Translations under genes and position numbers: made by a program
Shown: positions 19,987 through 29,027 of the stretch, in pieces
How the letters are laid out: every line of letters begins with the position of its first letter
How positions within the stretch are numbered: the stretch's first letter is position 1
Notes under the pieces: model-generated
The model's database searches: none
Seen by the model: the letters and a program-made list of their open reading frames with translations, nothing else
What the model was told of the DNA's origin: nothing
Assembly (NCBI GenBank): GCA_016933115.1
Contig: JAFGBL010000232.1
Coordinates: 1 to 59,124 of the forward strand
DNA from: Bacteroidales bacterium
GTDB lineage: Bacteria; Bacteroidota; Bacteroidia; Bacteroidales; JAADJA01
Direction: 5' to 3'
DNA: 59,124 bases

Positions 19987-20754
19987 TTATTGTTTGTAGT
20001 ATTTATGTTCCAGCTTTTCACCGTCAAAAACGAGGTAGGAAAAATAGCGTATCCAATCCCCGATGCTGTAATATTTGGCCTTTCCGTTCAGGTCGACCAC
20101 TTGTGGCCTGTGAATATGCCCGAAAACAAAATAATCGATTTCCGGGTCATTTATTAGTACCTCCTTGCAAAACCCTGTCAATCTTTCGATACCGAGGTCG
20201 TTCACTTTTTCAATTCCATTGTTTTCGTTGGCTACCCGGCTTTTATCCGACCAGAAAAGCCCCATTCGGGTTCCAATGTCGGGATGCAGCCACCTGAACA
20301 GCCACTGGTTCACCTTGTTCCTGAAAACCTTTTTAATAAACTTGTAGCCGTTGTCTCCTTTGCCCAGGCCATCGCCATGGCCCAAAAAGAATTTTTTTCC
20401 TGATAATTCCTTCTTCAGGGTATCGGGATAAATTTTAAAATTAAGCTCTTCGGCCAGGTAATCAAACGCCCATACATCATGATTTCCCCTGAAAAAATAA
20501 ATGGGGATTCCCGAATCGGTGATTTCGGCCATTTTTCCAAACAGCCTCACATAGCCCTTTTGAATGACCGTTTTGTATTCGTACCAAAACTCGAACAGGT
20601 CGCCCATGATGTATATTTCCGCAGCATCCTCCCGAACCTCGTCCAGCCATTGCATGAACAACCTTTCCCTCTCGAGGCTTTTTTCGCGGGTTGGAACCCC
20701 AAAATGGCAATCGGAAATGAAATAAATTTTCTTGTTATTTGCTATTCCTGACAA
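19987..20754 (-). CDS. lpxH: UDP-2,3-diacylglucosamine diphosphatase-like metallophosphoesterase
   Basis: FISDCHFGVP, GDLFEFW, RGNHDVW, GHGDG, FGHIHRPQ motifs. Confidence 0.88.
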   Translation of the reverse strand: MSGIANNKKIYFISDCHFGVPTREKSLERERLFMQWLDEVREDAAEIYIMGDLFEFWYEYKTVIQKGYVRLFGKMAEITDSGIPIYFFRGNHDVWAFDYLAEELNFKIYPDTLKKELSGKKFFLGHGDGLGKGDNGYKFIKKVFRNKVNQWLFRWLHPDIGTRMGLFWSDKSRVANENNGIEKVNDLGIERLTGFCKEVLINDPEIDYFVFGHIHRPQVVDLNGKAKYYSIGDWIRYFSYLVFDGEKLEHKYYKQ

Positions 20755-20826
20755 GTGATAATATTTGTTACAAATCTAAAAAAATAATTCGTCTATCTTG
20801 TTAACCTGATTAATTCTTAAAATTTA

Positions 20827-21981
20827 TCAATTTATCAGGCCAATGATGTTCAGTACATCCTTGCTGCGGTGAACAATTTTACCATCTTCATCCACCAGGA
20901 AATAATATGGCAGGTTCTCATCCAGGTTGTATTCCTTTGCCACCGGCGAATTGAGGCCCATCAGGTCACTACCGTTCAGCCAGGGCAATTTGTCAAGTTT
21001 TACTGCACCCATCCATACCTGTTCATGTTCATCCAACGACACACCGAGGATTTCAATGTTTCTTGCCTTAAATTCAGGATACCGTGTCATCAGCAACCGG
21101 TTATCCTGCCTCGATTTGGCATTCCATCCCGCCCAGAAATATACCAACACCCTTTGCCCTTTCAGGTTTTTCAGGGAAATAAAATTCCCGGAAGTATCCT
21201 TCACAACAATATCCGGGGCTTTTTTGCCCGGTTTCAGCTTCTCATCGACCAGCCTTTTGTCGAATATTTTCCCCTTGAGTTCCGTCACCCGCCGATGATG
21301 ATCCTTTGTGTGTTTGTTCCGTGGTTTACTTTCCATTAAAGCGCTGTCGACCTTTGCAAAATAAAAATAGTCTTCCGTTTCATCCAACACCTTGTTTTGC
21401 CCGAATTTCCTGTTGAGTACAATCAGCGATGAAAGTGAACCTGAATTTTGTTCGATGAAATCCTTCACATATTTCTTTTGTGCATCGAACAGTTTCATGT
21501 AGGCTGTATCCAGTTCCCTTTTTATGTTCAGAAAATCGGTGCTGCTCTGACTGGAATAAAAGATATCTGCCAACGAATCCAACTTTTGTTTCTGGTGATA
21601 ACTAAAGGTTTCAAAATCACAAAGCAATTCAGAACCCTTTGAACCGGAAACGGAATAACCTTTTGAAAAATTTATATTTTCAGAACTTACCAGAACATTT
21701 TCATTTAAATCCAGTTGCAGGATAATGAAATTATCAGGGTTCGTTTTCAGTACATAAAAACCTGGTTCTTGTAGCTGGAGGCTGAAATTAAAGTTGCCTG
21801 AATCATCATTTTTTACTGAATCGATGGGAAGGGATTGCCTGATATCCAGCTCGTCCAGGTAAATCCATTGTTGTGTATAAGCCGGAAACGACCCCCTGAT
21901 TACAACGGTTGATTCCTCCTTGTGTGTTGTACAGGAAAAAAGGATGATGAAAATAATTAATATGTATATGAAACTTCTCAC
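20827..21981 (-). CDS. TlpA-like thioredoxin-fold lipoprotein with DUF4369-like N-terminus
   Basis: Lipobox LFSC; GKKAPDIVVKDTSGNFISLKNLKGQRVLVYFWAGWNAKSRQDN (CxxC replaced). Confidence 0.82.
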   Translation of the reverse strand: MRSFIYILIIFIILFSCTTHKEESTVVIRGSFPAYTQQWIYLDELDIRQSLPIDSVKNDDSGNFNFSLQLQEPGFYVLKTNPDNFIILQLDLNENVLVSSENINFSKGYSVSGSKGSELLCDFETFSYHQKQKLDSLADIFYSSQSSTDFLNIKRELDTAYMKLFDAQKKYVKDFIEQNSGSLSSLIVLNRKFGQNKVLDETEDYFYFAKVDSALMESKPRNKHTKDHHRRVTELKGKIFDKRLVDEKLKPGKKAPDIVVKDTSGNFISLKNLKGQRVLVYFWAGWNAKSRQDNRLLMTRYPEFKARNIEILGVSLDEHEQVWMGAVKLDKLPWLNGSDLMGLNSPVAKEYNLDENLPYYFLVDEDGKIVHRSKDVLNIIGLIN

Positions 21982-22161
21982 CTTAATATATTTGGATGCA
22001 AAAATACAATTGTCTGCAATACATTTGTCCTGACCCTGAACCTGGGCAACATTTCATTTTGATGTACCGGACTTTAAATTAGTTCATTTAAACTTGCAAT
22101 TACCTGCTGGTTCTTTTTAAGTTTTAAGTGATAATTCTGAGAGGATTTAATATGAATAGCC

Positions 22162-22290
22162 TTGCACGAAGTGCGGGGTAGGAAAGATGAAAGTAAAAAA
22201 GAGCACCATCGAAAAGTAAGTTTTTGGGATAAATATATAAGCTTACTAATAGAGCATGCAATTGATTTTAATGAGAAAGATGTATTATAA
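22162..22290 (+). pseudogene. Possible decayed tyrosine-recombinase N-terminus
   Basis: Frame LHEVRGRKDESKKEHHRKVSFWDKYISLLIEHAIDFNEKDVL* resembles the FWDKYIxLL N-terminal segment of integron-integrase-like recombinases; no ATG and stops early. Confidence 0.25.
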
Positions 22291-22413
22291 TTTATTGAAT
22301 CTCACCCGGGTTCTTTGGTGTTTTTTCCAAAACCCATATACACCTGATCAGCTATTGCACGACTATTTTCCATGAAATATTCAGCCAGCACATCAAAATA
22401 AAATTTAGCCAGA

Positions 22414-23037
22414 CTATTTTATTAATGTCAGACCTTCTTTGGCCGAATAATCGTTGGGGCGATTCATCAGAACCTTGTTAAATAAAACTTCCGCCTCCCT
22501 GAATTTACCCAATTTAAGGTTGGTCCAGCCATACATCAGCAAACCGTCATAATCGAACGGGTACAGGTTGACGACTTTTTCGAAGTATTTCAAGGCAGTG
22601 GTGTAATCTTCATTCCCATAATAAATTGATCCGAGCCTGTAGTTGGCCAGTGAGTTTTGCGGATCGATCTTCAGGATTTCCAGGTATTGGTTTTTCACCT
22701 GCTCCCAGTTACCCAGCGCCGATGCAGGATAAACATACCCGAATTTGGCTTCGATGGACAGTGGCATCAGGTCCATGGCTTTTTGGTAATAGGCTGTTGA
22801 TTCGGTGAAAAACCCGGCCATATAGGTGAGCCATCCCAGGCGCAGGTTGATCTCATAGGAATCATCCATGTAAACACTTTTCATTGCATCGATGGCTTTT
22901 GAATAATCGCCACTGTAATCGTACAGGTAACTTTTTTCAAATGCATCCTGAATGGTCTTGTAATCCTGAGATTGAGAAGCAAAGGACAGTAATATTCCAA
23001 AAAATCCGATTGCAAAAATGCGTTTTAGAATTTCCAT
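22414..23037 (-). CDS. Tetratricopeptide-repeat protein, last gene of operon
   Basis: Signal peptide and several TPR units (YYQKAMDLMPLSIEAKFGYVY, ALKYFEKVVNLYPFDYDGLLMYG); start overlaps preceding stop by 13 nt. Confidence 0.85.
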   Translation of the reverse strand: MEILKRIFAIGFFGILLSFASQSQDYKTIQDAFEKSYLYDYSGDYSKAIDAMKSVYMDDSYEINLRLGWLTYMAGFFTESTAYYQKAMDLMPLSIEAKFGYVYPASALGNWEQVKNQYLEILKIDPQNSLANYRLGSIYYGNEDYTTALKYFEKVVNLYPFDYDGLLMYGWTNLKLGKFREAEVLFNKVLMNRPNDYSAKEGLTLIK

Positions 23038-24422
23038 TTTAAACCTCCTAAAATTGTTTGATTGTTATATTTAAAATTTCCGATCAATGGATTCGTATCA
23101 TCCATGTACCAAACTTCAAATCCTTCCATTTGATGATATTGAAATCGCAAAGATAATTCAACTTTTTCCCAAATGGGCATGATAAAATTTAATCCGGCCC
23201 TGAAACGGGTCCTGTCTCCTGAGTTATGGACCACAAATACATTTTTTTCGGTCAGGTTAATATATTCACCCAATGCCACAAACCCTTCCAGCCAAATCCG
23301 TTGTGATAATTTTACCCCGGCCAGTTGTTCGAAAATAAAATGGGATTTATTGTCATCGTTTAGCCAGGTGCCTGTTGATGTTGTATAAACATCCAGGTTT
23401 CCTTTCGGGAAATAAGTGATTTCACCGCCGGCCTGGTACTGGTCAATGCTGTTCAAATTGGAAATTGAACCAAAAATACCTGCATTGAACATGGTGAAAT
23501 TTTTATTGAGAGCCAAAGAAGCGGCATAATTGAAAAATGAAGTATCGGTTTCGATAATATCAAAAACAGGCCCGCTGAAATCAATAACTTCTGCCCGGAA
23601 ATTTTTAGAGCTTACATATAAAATATTGACTGCCGGAACCAGCGTTAAACCATTTTTCAATGCCCAATTCATATTGGCATAAACCGAATGTTGGTAAAGG
23701 TTATAGGGATTGTCATAACTATTGATCCGCTGATTTCCTGATGACGATGTATTATCGGGAACCAGTATTTGGTGGAGTTTTGAAATAATAAGGCCCGAAT
23801 AACCAATATATAAGGAAAGCTTTGAACCCACATTTAATGAACTGCCCAAATGCAAATAATATCGGTCACCGTTCAGATCGCGTTCATAATATGAAGATCC
23901 TTCCTTGATTCTTCTCCCTTTGTTTGCAGAAAAATTATCGCTGAATGTATAACCTGTTTCAAGGTATAAGTGATTAAAAACTTTAGCTTTAGGTATATCC
24001 AATTTCTTTTCCAACAGTCCGGCTTCATTCGATAATAAAACTTTAAGTTCACCTGACCGATTGGAATAAAGATAACAATAATAAAGATATTCAGCAGTTA
24101 CAGGATCATTGGCATTGAATTGCCGGGCTTTTTCAAAATATTGGGCTGATCTCCTATAATTTTTTTTGTTGAACCAGGCAAATCCCATCCGCTGCCTCAG
24201 GTAAAAATAATCCACTCCTTCACGAATGGCCTCCTTCCCAAGGATGATAAGGGAATCCCAGTTTTTTTGCAAATAAAACTTATTGGTTTCCCTGTCGACT
24301 TCCTTAAAATTCAATTCCTGGGTTTGTGAAACAGCCGGGTTAAAAGCCATGATGATCAGAATAATCAAAAGCCGGGAATACCTCTTTGATTCAATAGCCT
24401 TGTATTTATTTTGAATCTTCAT
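23025..24422 (-). CDS. TPR plus predicted outer-membrane beta-barrel protein
   Basis: N-terminal TPR-like region, then long amphipathic alternating strands ending in ...TILGGLKWKF, terminal aromatic as in OM barrels; 4-nt overlap with preceding gene. Confidence 0.7.
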   Translation of the reverse strand: MKIQNKYKAIESKRYSRLLIILIIMAFNPAVSQTQELNFKEVDRETNKFYLQKNWDSLIILGKEAIREGVDYFYLRQRMGFAWFNKKNYRRSAQYFEKARQFNANDPVTAEYLYYCYLYSNRSGELKVLLSNEAGLLEKKLDIPKAKVFNHLYLETGYTFSDNFSANKGRRIKEGSSYYERDLNGDRYYLHLGSSLNVGSKLSLYIGYSGLIISKLHQILVPDNTSSSGNQRINSYDNPYNLYQHSVYANMNWALKNGLTLVPAVNILYVSSKNFRAEVIDFSGPVFDIIETDTSFFNYAASLALNKNFTMFNAGIFGSISNLNSIDQYQAGGEITYFPKGNLDVYTTSTGTWLNDDNKSHFIFEQLAGVKLSQRIWLEGFVALGEYINLTEKNVFVVHNSGDRTRFRAGLNFIMPIWEKVELSLRFQYHQMEGFEVWYMDDTNPLIGNFKYNNQTILGGLKWKF

Positions 24423-26650
24423 AATTGTTCAGCTTCATCTGATTCCGGATTCGATACTTCGTGTGCTTCAATGCTGCGATTCCCGTAGATACAAACAAAA
24501 CGTTTTATTCTTTTGGATTCTACTTCAAACTCAAAGTTTAATTCCTTCGTGACTTTATTGCCATTTTTAACGGAAGCATTCGAAATAAAATGGATATGGC
24601 TGTCGGTAAGGTCATCCCGGAGCTTAATGAATTCAAGGGTAAATTCGGTTTTCAGGAAAATATAAAACGGGGCTATAAAATCCTGAATGAATATAAGTCC
24701 TTTACTATTCAACAGGTGGATTGGAAAAGTATCGGTAATTTTCAACCCTTTATAAAACCCAAGGGAAATTTTATAGGCCCCGACATAAAAATAAAACAAC
24801 AATGAATTTTTGTTGCCTTCAAAGTGGGTAAAATAAAAGAGGTTGCCTTCATTTTTTAACCAGGCTTTTGATTTGGTGCGCTTACAAAACAGGAAGGGGT
24901 TGTTGTATATATCTGTCCTTACCTCCCACGAAACCGTCCACTGGTTCTGATCTGAATCATTTACCCGGAAATGGATCATTTGTCCGGGTACAAAATGAAA
25001 TGCACCATGAAGGTTCGGATTTTTTTCGATGTTGGAAATTACATCTTCTTTTTCGGGCCTGCCGTATGTTTTGAACTCGAAATCATCCTCATTCCGGAGA
25101 ATGTAATGGGCAATCGGGTAATCCAGGGTTTTGGACCCGATAAACGGCGTTTCCTGCAATTGAAAATGCAAATGCGGTTCGGGTGATCTGCCTGAGTTGC
25201 CACAATGCGCCAGCACATCTCCCCTTTTAACAAAATCACCCTTTTTAACTTTGAATGTTTCCTTTTTCAGGTGGCTGAGTTTGGAATACAACTTTTCCGA
25301 ATGCCTGACGATGATCGTATTTCCCCAGTTCTGTTCAAGGTTGGAATCACCGATTTCATTGTCGTCGATTCCATCGGCGATCTCCTCCACCCATCCATCG
25401 GCAGGGCAAATAACCGGTTTGTTATAACAATAATAATCCTCCTTGCTGTTTCCGCTTTTTTTGAAATTCGAACCATTGTCATCCGTAATCTCAAAATCCC
25501 AGGCATGTGCCCAGTCTTCCCGGTGCGTAAACTTGCCATGATGCGCCTGTGTTACCGTCCATTCGCCCCAGAAAGGCAAAGCTACCGGGATAAACTTGAA
25601 TTGAGAAAACCTCCGCTGGTTATTGAGGTGTGCATACAGGTTTTTCTCAGGCGAAAATTGCTGGTAAACGACTATTTCCGGTTTGTCGTAGGATCGATCC
25701 CTGAACTTCAGGATATACAGGAAAAGTAATACAACAACATTAAACGGTAATGAATAAATAGAAAGCTGAAACAAATTCAGGACCGCTATAGAGCTGGTGA
25801 TCGTGATAGAAATTAACGGTGTGAGCAGAATGACCCATAAAAATGAGTACCGCGACGGAATGATGAAAAATCCGCCGATGGCTATTGATGTTAAAATAAA
25901 ATTAAAGCCGATATAACTATAGCTGAGTTCATAAATATTTCCTCCTACAAACTTGTAAAATAAATATGCCGAAAAGAATCCAACCAAAGAAAGTAAAAAA
26001 GCCTGCCGGGAATAGATCAATACCCCGATAGCGATGATAATTCCGGCAAACAAATGGTATTGAAAGAAAATGGCTCCCAGCGAACGGAAATAGATCACAA
26101 TGGATTCATGCAGGCGAATGTGCGAAAACCAGTCATAAAAATTTACAAGTAAATACCCACCGATCCCAAAAAGTTCATTGGTAACAAACATCCCCCTTTC
26201 GCTAATACTCAGTGCTGTAAATTCACGTGAGGCCAGGGTTACCATCCAAATCCCAAATAAGAAGGAAATACTCAGGTAGGGCAATCCGTACTTTCCGATG
26301 ACGCCTTCCATCACCACCGTAAAAAACAAGGTAAAAATGGAAGCAAACAATAAAATGAGTAAAAACTCAACGTGCATCTGATAATAAATCCCCAGGCCAA
26401 GCCCGACCAGTAAGGAATTAAATCCATAATACCCCGATTTGATATTAAACCGGTTAAAACCGATGAGGCTGGCAATTCCATTTGAGATGATCACGGCCAG
26501 CAGCCCGCTGAAACCGGCATTGCGGTCGAAAAAAGTAACGATGATCAGGATGACGGCAAAAATCCGGTTGTTCGAGAAAAACACCTGCGTATAGCTATTC
26601 AACAGGCCGGATAAAAAATCGGGAAATATTTTTTTCAGTGATTGCTGCAT
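24419..26650 (-). CDS. Urea-transporter-like membrane domain fused to M23 peptidase domain
   Basis: UT-like repeats (KSGYYGFNSLLVGLGLGIYY and YSYIGFNFILTSIAIGGFF) followed by M23 motifs (WAHAWDFEI, IIVRHSEKLYSKLSHL, PHLHFQLQ). Confidence 0.85.
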   Translation of the reverse strand: MQQSLKKIFPDFLSGLLNSYTQVFFSNNRIFAVILIIVTFFDRNAGFSGLLAVIISNGIASLIGFNRFNIKSGYYGFNSLLVGLGLGIYYQMHVEFLLILLFASIFTLFFTVVMEGVIGKYGLPYLSISFLFGIWMVTLASREFTALSISERGMFVTNELFGIGGYLLVNFYDWFSHIRLHESIVIYFRSLGAIFFQYHLFAGIIIAIGVLIYSRQAFLLSLVGFFSAYLFYKFVGGNIYELSYSYIGFNFILTSIAIGGFFIIPSRYSFLWVILLTPLISITITSSIAVLNLFQLSIYSLPFNVVVLLFLYILKFRDRSYDKPEIVVYQQFSPEKNLYAHLNNQRRFSQFKFIPVALPFWGEWTVTQAHHGKFTHREDWAHAWDFEITDDNGSNFKKSGNSKEDYYCYNKPVICPADGWVEEIADGIDDNEIGDSNLEQNWGNTIIVRHSEKLYSKLSHLKKETFKVKKGDFVKRGDVLAHCGNSGRSPEPHLHFQLQETPFIGSKTLDYPIAHYILRNEDDFEFKTYGRPEKEDVISNIEKNPNLHGAFHFVPGQMIHFRVNDSDQNQWTVSWEVRTDIYNNPFLFCKRTKSKAWLKNEGNLFYFTHFEGNKNSLLFYFYVGAYKISLGFYKGLKITDTFPIHLLNSKGLIFIQDFIAPFYIFLKTEFTLEFIKLRDDLTDSHIHFISNASVKNGNKVTKELNFEFEVESKRIKRFVCIYGNRSIEAHEVSNPESDEAEQL

Positions 26651-26699
26651 GATATTTTGTTACTGCAAATTTATCCTTTTATCCCTTTATTTACCTGTC

Positions 26700-27608
26700 T
26701 TAACCGATTAACCCCGGTGCCAAAATAAAACCGGGAAATCTTGAAGCAAGCGCGTCAGGATTGCATCCTCCCTGCTCCGAGTAAAACCCTGTTACAAGAT
26801 GATTCGGTGTTTTATCAAAATAAAAATTTCTAACCACAATATGATCCGGTGAATCGTTCCAAAGCTCCGATTTTGGCTTTTCCTTTTCAAACACCAGATT
26901 GTTTTTGACTTTTTCAGGTAAGGAACGGAGTTTAATATATTTTCGTGTATCGGAAAAAACGTATAATGGTTTCTGAAAATACTTCAATGTGAGTGCTAGA
27001 GGGAAAGTGCCGGCTTTGTTGATAAAAAAATCCTCTGTTACCAAATCCGCACCGAAAACAGCAAAGTCAATTTCACGGATAAAATTTTCAACCGCAGCTT
27101 CCTGGATAAAAGTCACACTGAAATCCATCTTATACAAAACATCAGCCTGTACTTTTCCTTCCACCACAGGGGGAGAAGCTGTTTGAAACACCTGGGGATT
27201 AACATGGTTTTTCTGCAAATATTTAAACAACCTGTGAATGGCAGAACTATTGCTGTGTAAAAGCACACTTTTCGAATTAAAATCAATTTCCCTTGTGATC
27301 TGCTCACAGGCCTTTTCAAGGTTTGATTCCCATTGGGATTTATAATCCTTAACAAAACGAATGACCGGTTCAACCCGATCATTCTTTCTCAATTCATTAA
27401 AAAAGCTGTTGATAAAATGAAAAACCACACTGAAATTTGAAAATTTATCAAAAAGCCGTTTCATTTCATGCCTGACTTCCACCGGCACATTAAGGCTTTT
27501 CCAATTCTGATAATTCAACAGCGATTCGATGATCTGATCGAGGATAGCTGTTGAGCCTGATTGATTATCAGAAATGATGGTGTCAATCCGGTGGTGAAAG
27601 TCATGCAT
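26700..27608 (-). CDS. eIF-2B / ribose-1,5-bisphosphate isomerase-like protein
   Basis: EIDFAVFGADLVTEDFFINKAGTFPLALTLKYFQKPLYVFSDTRKY matches the C-terminal signature of the IF-2B family. Confidence 0.75.
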   Translation of the reverse strand: MHDFHHRIDTIISDNQSGSTAILDQIIESLLNYQNWKSLNVPVEVRHEMKRLFDKFSNFSVVFHFINSFFNELRKNDRVEPVIRFVKDYKSQWESNLEKACEQITREIDFNSKSVLLHSNSSAIHRLFKYLQKNHVNPQVFQTASPPVVEGKVQADVLYKMDFSVTFIQEAAVENFIREIDFAVFGADLVTEDFFINKAGTFPLALTLKYFQKPLYVFSDTRKYIKLRSLPEKVKNNLVFEKEKPKSELWNDSPDHIVVRNFYFDKTPNHLVTGFYSEQGGCNPDALASRFPGFILAPGLIG

Positions 27609-27629
27609 ACGATCAATGATCAGTAATTC

Positions 27630-28991
27630 TTAAGAAAGATCAAATTCTTTTAAATGTTCAGGTACTTTTTCCATTTGGGTGATCTGGTCAAGGGTCTCTT
27701 TTTCCCTGATCACGTGTACATTTCCGTTATCATCGATCATCACCACCTTGGGCCTCAGGGTAATGAATTGCATCCACTGGGTCATGTTGTAAGCGCCCAC
27801 ATGATGGATCACAAAATGGTCGCCTTTATTCATGAGCGGCAGGCTGATGCTTTCGCGAACCACATCGATGTTCATACATAACGGGCCATAGAGGGTTGTA
27901 TCCTCTGCATAATGCGTAAATTCCTGTGCTGGTGTAATCTTGTGGTCGTACCAGAATGAAGTAAAAAGGATGTTCACCCCGATATCGATAATGGTGGTGC
28001 GTTTTCCGAGTGATGAACGTTTGTTTGAGATCACACTACCCAAAAGGAATCCTGCTTCATCGATCAAAGCCCGGCCTGTTTCCAGGATCAGTAGCGGAAG
28101 GTTATCGGGTTCAAAATTGGAATTGATGAGTGCGCTGGTGATGGCTTCGGCAAAATCATCAAACGTCGGATTGATATCTGATCCCGGAAGATACGAGCCT
28201 TTCAGGGTATTTTTAGATGCAAATCCACCACCCATGTCGATATACTTGATGTCGTGGTTATATTTTTTCTTGACCCCAAGCGCCAGGTCAGCAAGTTTGT
28301 AAGCTGCTGCAGAATAGGCCGCTGCCGATAACATAAATGTACCGATGTGGCAATGGAGGCCGATGAGTTCCAGCTTTTCCGACCGCATGATCTTGTTGAG
28401 GGCATCCCAGGCCTGACCGTTTTCATAATTGAACCCAAACCGGTCCCACATGGGATAAACTCCCGTATCCATATTCACCCGGATGGCTACTTTGGGTTTT
28501 TTCTTCATTTTGCCTGCCATCTCAATGATGGAGTACAATTCGTCCAAATGGTCGATGTGGATGAGGGAACCGTTTTTGATGGCTTTCTCCAGGTCTTCTT
28601 CGGTTTTATCAGGTCCATTGAAAATGATCTTATTTCCATCCACTCCGTTGTTTATAGCCTTGTCATATTCAAATCCCGAAACCACTTCGGCCCATGATCC
28701 TTCCTGGTGAAATGTGCGGCAAACCGCATCGAGGTAGTTGGTTTTATACGACCAGGCAAATTGCACCTTGGGATAGCGTGTGGTAAAGGCCTTTTTTGCT
28801 TCCCGGTAAATTTTTCGAATGGTCGATTCGGAAATCGCGAACAATGGTGAACCGTGCTCTTTAAGCAACTCATTCACCGCCACCCCGTCGATGTGTGTTT
28901 TGGGCAAATATTCTGTTCTCAGCCCGAATTTATTGGGCATATTGGTTTCCAGCTTTTTAATTACCGGACGTTCATATCTTTGTTTTTCCAT
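27630..28991 (-). CDS. Fold-III PLP-dependent decarboxylase (DAP/Orn/Arg decarboxylase superfamily), substrate unknown
   Basis: FAWSYKTNYL (PLP lysine), LIGLHCHIGTF, YIDMGGGF, ILETGRALIDEAG, LYGPLCMNID, HHVGAYNMTQ. Confidence 0.92.
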   Translation of the reverse strand: MEKQRYERPVIKKLETNMPNKFGLRTEYLPKTHIDGVAVNELLKEHGSPLFAISESTIRKIYREAKKAFTTRYPKVQFAWSYKTNYLDAVCRTFHQEGSWAEVVSGFEYDKAINNGVDGNKIIFNGPDKTEEDLEKAIKNGSLIHIDHLDELYSIIEMAGKMKKKPKVAIRVNMDTGVYPMWDRFGFNYENGQAWDALNKIMRSEKLELIGLHCHIGTFMLSAAAYSAAAYKLADLALGVKKKYNHDIKYIDMGGGFASKNTLKGSYLPGSDINPTFDDFAEAITSALINSNFEPDNLPLLILETGRALIDEAGFLLGSVISNKRSSLGKRTTIIDIGVNILFTSFWYDHKITPAQEFTHYAEDTTLYGPLCMNIDVVRESISLPLMNKGDHFVIHHVGAYNMTQWMQFITLRPKVVMIDDNGNVHVIREKETLDQITQMEKVPEHLKEFDLS

Positions 28992-29027
28992 AACCTAATT
29001 TTGAAAATTGATTTATTCCTATTACTC

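Noticed and set aside
22302-22373. 23-aa ORF MENSRAIADQVYMGFGKNTKEPG as a RiPP precursor for the PqqD operon
   Set aside because: Very short, no leader/core pattern, the frame is open upstream of the ATG, and it sits in sequence that looks like a relic; support too weak to call a gene.
27630-28991. Assignment as lysA (lysine biosynthesis)
   Set aside because: CES motif changed to CMN and genomic context is not lysine biosynthesis; kept as an uncharacterised fold-III decarboxylase.
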